From Ruminococcus flavefaciens MA2007 (lineage in GTDB: Bacteria; Bacillota; Clostridia; Oscillospirales; Ruminococcaceae), in contig NZ_KK211355.1 of assembly GCF_000621845.1 (NCBI RefSeq), positions 186,001 through 250,000 on the forward strand: a DNA stretch of 64,000 nucleotides, given 5' to 3'. The translations under genes and the position numbers were made by a program. The notes under the pieces are model-generated. The model made no database searches, was not told the DNA's origin, and saw only the letters and a list, made by a program, of their open reading frames with translations. Below, piece after piece: positions 59,470 through 64,000 of this stretch. Each line of letters begins with the position of its first letter. The stretch's first letter is position 1.

Positions 59470-61377
59470 GTGAAGAAGAAAAAAACAATAGCTGTTATTG
59501 CTGCTGATGTGTTCAACGACTACATGAACCGTATTTTTGTGGGAATTTCTGAGCAGTGCAAAGAGCTGGGCTACGATGTTCTGACCTTCCTCATGGCTTT
59601 CAATCTTGACAGCGGCAATCTCATTCAGCAGGGCGAGGAGAATATCTTCACCCTTGTTAAAAAGAATATAATAGACGGCGTTGTGCTCATGGCAGGTAAT
59701 CTCGCCAGCCAGAACCTTATCGACAAGTTCGTGAAGGTGTTCTCTCACTGGGGCATACCTGTTGTGGCTCTTGACCACGACTTCGATTTCTGCGACAGCA
59801 TTTACGCAGACGATACAAAGCTTTTCGAGCAGATGACCGACCATTTCATCGAGGTACACGGCTGCAGCAGGATAATGTGTCTTACAGGTCCCGATGGCAG
59901 CAAGCCTGCGGAGACAAGACTTGCAGGCTATAAAAACTCTATGGAAAAGCACGGTCTGGAGATCGGCGAGGGAGACATAGTCTACGGCGATTTCTGGAAG
60001 ATAGTCTCACAGAGACTTGCCAAGGAGTTCATAGAGGGCAAAAGAGAAATGCCCGAAGCTGTTATATGCGCAAATGATACTATGGCAAGGTATCTTGCCA
60101 GCGCACTGGTCAAGGGCGGCAAAAATATCCCAGAGGATATAAGGATTTCAGGCTATGACGGCAGCAATGACGCTATACTGAATATCCCGTCCATTTCAAC
60201 GGTGCTCCCCGAAAATGAGCGCATGGGCGCAAGAGCAGTATGCATACTCCACAAGAAGATAAGCGGCATTACTGTTGAGCCTGTGGAGACTCTTGCTCAC
60301 GGAAGACTGCTGTTTGCACGTTCCTGCGGCTGCGGCAGCGCTACATATCACAGCGTTTCTACCCGTGAGGAGTACCATAACCGCGTTGTAAGATACGAGA
60401 ATTATTTCAAGAAGAGCGGTATGCTGGAAAGCCTTATGGAGGAGGAGAACCTTGACGGGCTCCTGCATAAGCTCAACGGCTTTGTTTACGCTATAAACGG
60501 GCTGGATACCTATATGCTCTGCCTCAATAAAAACTGGGACAACATCGAGGGCGACGAGGGAGACTACGTCCGCGAGGGCTATGCTGCCTTAATGGAAGCA
60601 AGAATGGTCTATACCAGAAAAAAGACGGAATTTACCAGCAGGAGCTTCCGTTCAAACGATATCCTGCCTCATTTTATCGACGAGTATTGCAGCGAGCCGT
60701 CTACTTATTTCCTGCTGCCTGTTCACTTCATGGACAGGTGCTTCGGTTATTCGGTATTCAGATTCAGCGATATACGCTGTGCGGCAAGCAATGTTTTTGC
60801 TCTCTGGAACAGGAATATCAGCGTTGCGCTGGAGTTCCTCCGCGTGCGTACAAAGCTGCTCAGCATAAATCAGCGTATTTTCATGAGCTCTATCCGTGAT
60901 ACCCTTACAGGTATCTACAACCGTCACGGCTTCAACCGTATGGCGGAGGGCATATTCCGCAAGGCTTGTCAGGAGAAAAAACAGCTCTTTATCATCATTG
61001 CTGACCTTGACAGGCTCAAGATGATAAACGACAACTACGGTCATATAGAGGGAGACACAGCTATCACGGCTGTGGCGAACGCCCTTAATACCTCCTGTGA
61101 GATGAACGAGGTCTGCGCCCGTACAGGCGGCGACGAGTTCGCTATCATAGGCTGCGGAAACTACACCCCCGATAAGATACAGGAGCATTACAGGTATATC
61201 TACGACTATCTTACAAGGTATAACGCTTCTGCGAAAAAGGGCTATGCTGTGGGAGTCAGCCTCGGCTGCTTCTGCGAGGTGCCCGATGAGAACGAGCCTC
61301 TTGACAAGTATATCAAGATAGCAGATACCCGAATGTATGAAAATAAGGTGAAGCGCAAAAAGCTCCGAGAGGACTGA
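59470..61377 (+). CDS. PBP1-type sensor with intact GGDEF (putative diguanylate cyclase)
   Basis: A 635-residue soluble protein expected to make c-di-GMP in response to a ligand. Residues 1-280 are a LacI/PBP1-like sensor (ICANDTMARYLASALVKGG; RISGYDGSND). A middle region (about 290-450) with LCLNKNWD is shared with the regulator at 45555. The C-terminal GGDEF domain (about 470-625) has RDTLTGIYNRHGF, ADLDRLKMINDNYGH and an intact RTGGDEF. No RxxD inhibitory site is visible upstream of GGDEF. The start was set at GTG 59470 because GGGGAGG lies 9 bases upstream; an ATG 99 bases earlier lies upstream of the promoter. It has no membrane helix or signal peptide, so ligand sensing is cytoplasmic. 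Confidence 0.9.
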   Translation: MKKKKTIAVIAADVFNDYMNRIFVGISEQCKELGYDVLTFLMAFNLDSGNLIQQGEENIFTLVKKNIIDGVVLMAGNLASQNLIDKFVKVFSHWGIPVVALDHDFDFCDSIYADDTKLFEQMTDHFIEVHGCSRIMCLTGPDGSKPAETRLAGYKNSMEKHGLEIGEGDIVYGDFWKIVSQRLAKEFIEGKREMPEAVICANDTMARYLASALVKGGKNIPEDIRISGYDGSNDAILNIPSISTVLPENERMGARAVCILHKKISGITVEPVETLAHGRLLFARSCGCGSATYHSVSTREEYHNRVVRYENYFKKSGMLESLMEEENLDGLLHKLNGFVYAINGLDTYMLCLNKNWDNIEGDEGDYVREGYAALMEARMVYTRKKTEFTSRSFRSNDILPHFIDEYCSEPSTYFLLPVHFMDRCFGYSVFRFSDIRCAASNVFALWNRNISVALEFLRVRTKLLSINQRIFMSSIRDTLTGIYNRHGFNRMAEGIFRKACQEKKQLFIIIADLDRLKMINDNYGHIEGDTAITAVANALNTSCEMNEVCARTGGDEFAIIGCGNYTPDKIQEHYRYIYDYLTRYNASAKKGYAVGVSLGCFCEVPDENEPLDKYIKIADTRMYENKVKRKKLRED

Positions 61378-61378
61378 G

Positions 61379-61407
61379 GCTGCTGTGGGAACACGGCAGC
61401 TTTTTTT
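61379..61407 (+). terminator. Terminator of the PBP1-GGDEF gene
   Basis: Stem GCTGCTGTG/CACGGCAGC with a GGAA loop, then seven T. Confidence 0.92.
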
Positions 61408-61442
61408 GTGCGTTTTGCCTTGATATAAAATATGTATTGCTA

Positions 61443-61471
61443 TTGACAAAAAGGCTGAAATGTGGTAAAAT
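61443..61471 (+). promoter_or_regulatory. Promoter of the speD operon leader
   Basis: TTGACA, a 17-base spacer and TAAAAT, about 330 bases before speD. Confidence 0.85.
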
Positions 61472-61477
61472 AAACTG

Positions 61478-61744
61478 AATTGCAAAAGAAGCTTCGGTTT
61501 CAGCGCAAGACTATTGACCACTCCTTTCGGAGTCGAGGCCATACGGACAGCCGGGTCAAATGCCGAATGCCGAATTATCGGCTGGCAACTTTCTGTTGCC
61601 TTATTGATTCGACTGTGCGTCGATAAAGTTTTTATAAGTTCTCATCAGCTTGTGAAAGGTCAATAAGAGTAGTAAAAGGTAGTACTTGCTTGTATAGACT
61701 CTGAAACCGTATATGAAGTTTCTGCGTTTTCCGCATAATATTTC
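61478..61744 (+). ncRNA. Structured leader RNA of speD (candidate riboswitch)
   Basis: The leader can fold as TTGACC/GGTCAA enclosing two hairpins (ACTCC/GGAGT and GGC/GCC), then hairpins GCCGA/TCGGC and GGCAAC/GTTGCC, then TCGAC/GTCGA followed by an A/T run with TTTTT. It ends at a strong terminator just before speD. I do not match it to a named riboswitch; a SAM or polyamine ligand would fit the genes but is inference. Confidence 0.55.
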
Positions 61745-61786
61745 ATGCACACAATGGCTGATAAGGTCTTTTGTGTGCATTTTTTG
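61745..61786 (+). terminator. Attenuator-type terminator before speD
   Basis: ATGCACACAA (61745-61754) pairs with TTGTGTGCAT (61771-61780), followed by TTTTT. It lies between the leader and the ribosome site of speD, so speD expression requires read-through. Confidence 0.8.
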
Positions 61787-61803
61787 TTTAAAGGTGTGGT
61801 ATT

Positions 61804-62574
61804 ATGGAGAATAAACTGAAACTTTACGGATTCAATAACCTTACGAAGTCTTTGAGCTTCAATATATACGACGTCTGTTATGCCAAGACGGCACGCTCTC
61901 AGCAGGAGTATATCGCCTATGTTGACGAGCAGTACAACTCCGAGCGTATAACAGATATCATGACTCATCTTACCGAGATGATAGGAGCACAGGTGCTCAG
62001 CGTTTCACGTCAGGACTACGATCCTCAGGGCGCTTCTGCTACCTTCCTTATCGCCGACGATACTATGATACCCGCAGGGGGCACTGAAACTGTAGCTCAC
62101 CTCGACAAGAGCCATGTTACCGTTCATACCTACCCCGAGTTCCACCCCGATACCTCTATCGCTACTTTCCGTGTGGATATCGACGTTGCTACCTGCGGCA
62201 AGATAACTCCGCTGACAGCCCTCGATTACCTCATCGGAAGCTTCGATTCGGATATCATCACCATGGACTACAGGGTAAGAGGCTTTACCCGTAATCTGGA
62301 CGGCGAAAAGCTCTTTATCGACCACAATATCACTTCCATACAGGACTATATCGACTCAAAGATACTCGATAAATACGACGCTGTGGACATAAACGTATAT
62401 CAGGCGAATATGTTCCACACAAAAATGCTCATTAAGGAGCTTGACTTGCAGAATTACCTGTTCAATACAGATGTGAACGAGCTTCCTCCAAGGCGCAGAC
62501 TTGAGATAACAGACGCGCTGAAGCGGGAGATGATAGAAATTTTCAGCGGAAGGAACGTGTTCGGAAATGGCTGA
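61804..62574 (+). CDS. speD: S-adenosylmethionine decarboxylase proenzyme
   Basis: Supplies decarboxylated SAM, the aminopropyl donor for spermidine synthesis. The 256-residue chain matches the longer enterobacterial-type SpeD: DKSHVTVHTYPE contains the Lys-Ser cleavage site, where Ser103 becomes the pyruvoyl group; TCGKITPLTALDYL and DYRVRGFTR follow, and NVYQANMFHTKML is near the end. AAAGGTG lies about 9 bases before the ATG. It overlaps the decarboxylase gene by 8 bases. A long leader with a terminator precedes it. Confidence 0.95.
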   Translation: MENKLKLYGFNNLTKSLSFNIYDVCYAKTARSQQEYIAYVDEQYNSERITDIMTHLTEMIGAQVLSVSRQDYDPQGASATFLIADDTMIPAGGTETVAHLDKSHVTVHTYPEFHPDTSIATFRVDIDVATCGKITPLTALDYLIGSFDSDIITMDYRVRGFTRNLDGEKLFIDHNITSIQDYIDSKILDKYDAVDINVYQANMFHTKMLIKELDLQNYLFNTDVNELPPRRRLEITDALKREMIEIFSGRNVFGNG

Positions 62575-64000
62575 GCTTTCCCAGACAAATGCGCCGATAT
62601 ATGAGGCGCTGAGAAAATTCCGCCGCATGAGAGTAGTGCCCTTTGATGTCCCCGGACATAAGCGCGGCAGAGGAAATATGGAGCTTACCGAGTTCCTCGG
62701 CGAGGACTGCATGAACGTTGACGTCAACTCCATGAAGCCTCTCGACAATCTCTGTCACCCCGTATCCGTCATCAAGGACGCGGAAATGCTGGCGGCTGAG
62801 GCATTCGGCGCGGCTAACGCCTTTTTCATGGTGGGCGGAACTACTTCTGCGGTCCAGAGCATGATAATGTACGCCTGCAAGGAGGGCGACAAGATAATCA
62901 TGCCCCGAAATGTCCACAGAAGCGCTATAAACGCGATGATACTCACAGGCGCTGTGCCTGTTTACGTAAATCCCGACGTCAATCATCAGCTTGGCATCGC
63001 GCTGGGTATGTCTGTTTCACAGGTGGAGCAGGCTATCCGCGACAATCCCGACGCCAAGGCTATAATGATAAACAATCCAACATACTACGGCATTTGCTCC
63101 GATTTGCAGAGGATAACCGACCTTGCCCATGAGCACGGTATGCTGGTGCTTGTTGACGAGGCTCACGGCACCCATTTCTACTTCGGAGAGAACTTCCCCA
63201 TAACCGCTATGGCGGCAGGGGCGGACTGTGCTTCCGTAAGTATGCACAAGTCTGGCGGAAGTCTTACCCAGAGCTCATTCCTGCTCATGGGAAAGAACAT
63301 CAACGCCGACTATATGCGTCAGGTGATAAATTTAACTCAGACTACCAGTGCTTCCTATCTGCTTCTGTCGAGTCTGGATATCTCACGAAAGAGACTTGCT
63401 CTCGGGGGGCGTGAGATTTTTGCACAGACTGTTGAAATGGCAGAATACGCCCGCTCGGAGATAAACGAGATAGGCGGATATTACGCTTATTCAAGGGAGC
63501 TTATCAACGGCGACAGTATCTATGACTTTGACGTTTCAAAGCTGAGTATCTATACCCTGCCCATAGGTCTTGCAGGTATCGAGGTCTATGACCTTCTCCG
63601 CGACGAGTACGACATACAGATAGAATTCGGCGATATCGGCAATGTTCTCGCTTACATCTCGGTAGGCGACAGAAAGCGCGATATCGAGCGCCTTATCAGC
63701 GCTCTTGCCGAGATAAAGCGCCGCTTCGGAAAGAGCAGCGCACATATGCTCACTCAGGAGTATATAAGTCCTGTAGTTACGGAAACTCCGCGAAAGGCGT
63801 TCTATGCGCCCAAGCGTTCACTGCCTCTTGAAGAAGCGGCAGGACACGTTTGCAGCGAGTTTGTAATGTGCTATCCGCCCGGTATACCAATACTTGCTCC
63901 GGGAGAGCTCATAACTCCCGAGATAATCGAGTATATCAGGTACGCCAAGGAAAAGGGCTGTCAGATGACAGGTACAGAGGATATAAAAATCGAGAGACTT
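62567..64000 (+). CDS. Arginine/lysine/ornithine decarboxylase (3' end beyond window)
   Basis: A PLP-dependent amino-acid decarboxylase of the large Orn/Lys/Arg (aspartate-aminotransferase fold) family; 478 codons are present and the frame runs off the window. Visible features are PFDVPGHKRGRG (residues 22-33), the VLVDEAHGTHFYFG segment that contacts PLP, and the Schiff-base Lys228 in SMHKSGGSLTQSS. The next gene after speD is consistent with polyamine synthesis, probably arginine to agmatine (SpeA role), but lysine or ornithine cannot be excluded. GGAAGGAA lies 13 bases before the ATG, inside speD. Confidence 0.92.
   Translation, partial: MAELSQTNAPIYEALRKFRRMRVVPFDVPGHKRGRGNMELTEFLGEDCMNVDVNSMKPLDNLCHPVSVIKDAEMLAAEAFGAANAFFMVGGTTSAVQSMIMYACKEGDKIIMPRNVHRSAINAMILTGAVPVYVNPDVNHQLGIALGMSVSQVEQAIRDNPDAKAIMINNPTYYGICSDLQRITDLAHEHGMLVLVDEAHGTHFYFGENFPITAMAAGADCASVSMHKSGGSLTQSSFLLMGKNINADYMRQVINLTQTTSASYLLLSSLDISRKRLALGGREIFAQTVEMAEYARSEINEIGGYYAYSRELINGDSIYDFDVSKLSIYTLPIGLAGIEVYDLLRDEYDIQIEFGDIGNVLAYISVGDRKRDIERLISALAEIKRRFGKSSAHMLTQEYISPVVTETPRKAFYAPKRSLPLEEAAGHVCSEFVMCYPPGIPILAPGELITPEIIEYIRYAKEKGCQMTGTEDIKIERL

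Noticed and set aside
60652..61542. 296-codon minus-strand frame opposite the GGDEF domain
   Set aside because: Antisense to an intact GGDEF domain and crossing its terminator.
61713..61814. 33-codon frame overlapping the speD start, a possible regulatory upstream ORF
   Set aside because: It has no Shine-Dalgarno site and runs through the terminator hairpin; the resemblance to eukaryotic speD-type upstream ORFs is probably chance.

Overview
The window looks like a chromosomal segment of a cellulolytic Clostridia bacterium of the Ruminococcus type, most like R. flavefaciens or R. champanellensis. The reasons are a GH9 cellulase and a GH26 mannanase that both carry dockerins, two near-identical dockerin loops (SDVVLIMQALANPNKYG) in separate proteins, Thr-rich linkers, strong Shine-Dalgarno sites, sigma-A promoters with 17-bp spacers, and the Firmicutes gene order phoH-ybeY-era-yqzL-recO. 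No phage, CRISPR array or conventional insertion sequence was seen. The accessory character lies in the signalling genes and in dense interspersed palindromic repeats.

Layout. 0.2-5.6 kb: a secreted protein with an internal dockerin, convergent with a dockerin-bearing GH9 cellulase. 5.7-11.2 kb: a two-gene operon encoding a TIR / transmembrane / beta-propeller receptor-like protein and a two-TM, double-Rossmann, RyR-domain channel-like protein; this is the most striking locus. 11.2-14.6 kb: a dockerin protein with a Thr-repeat tail, a four-helix-bundle protein, tRNA-Gln and a VWA lipoprotein. 14.7-22.2 kb: a tandem promoter-bearing repeat, pcrA, pyk, two membrane proteins, a GNAT acetyltransferase, a Dabb protein and an SDR. 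22.2-31.2 kb: folC, a BceAB-type ABC system, a SulP permease, a small-RNA-like leader and an ABC-F ATPase. 31.3-34.8 kb: a foldback element, a lipoprotein, sirtuin, yjbQ, nth and a small membrane protein. 35-42.2 kb: the GH26 mannanase, a cytidylate-kinase-like protein with an anion permease, a Na+/Ca2+ exchanger and two zinc-ribbon membrane proteins. 42.3-47.7 kb: an ECF sigma factor with a membrane-anchored beta-propeller partner, divergent from a PBP1 / dead-GGDEF / AraC regulator. 47.9-54.4 kb: a SUKH protein, glucokinase, manA, a GH25 lysozyme, a cytoplasmic zinc-phospholipase-C-like protein and gapdh. 54.6-64 kb: a kinase-remnant protein, CYTH, phoH-ybeY-era-yqzL-recO, an active-GGDEF paralogue of the regulator above, and a polyamine operon (speD plus an arginine/lysine decarboxylase cut by the window end) behind an attenuator-like leader.

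How they work together. Plant-wall breakdown (GH9, GH26, dockerin proteins) feeds hexose and mannose metabolism (glucokinase, mannose-6-phosphate isomerase, GAPDH, pyruvate kinase). Two PBP1-type regulators may read small molecules and pass the signal to c-di-GMP or to transcription. Intergenic DNA is unusually rich in modular hairpin repeats, and one copy lies between the GH9 promoter and its start codon. All functional assignments come from motif recognition; no database search was run.
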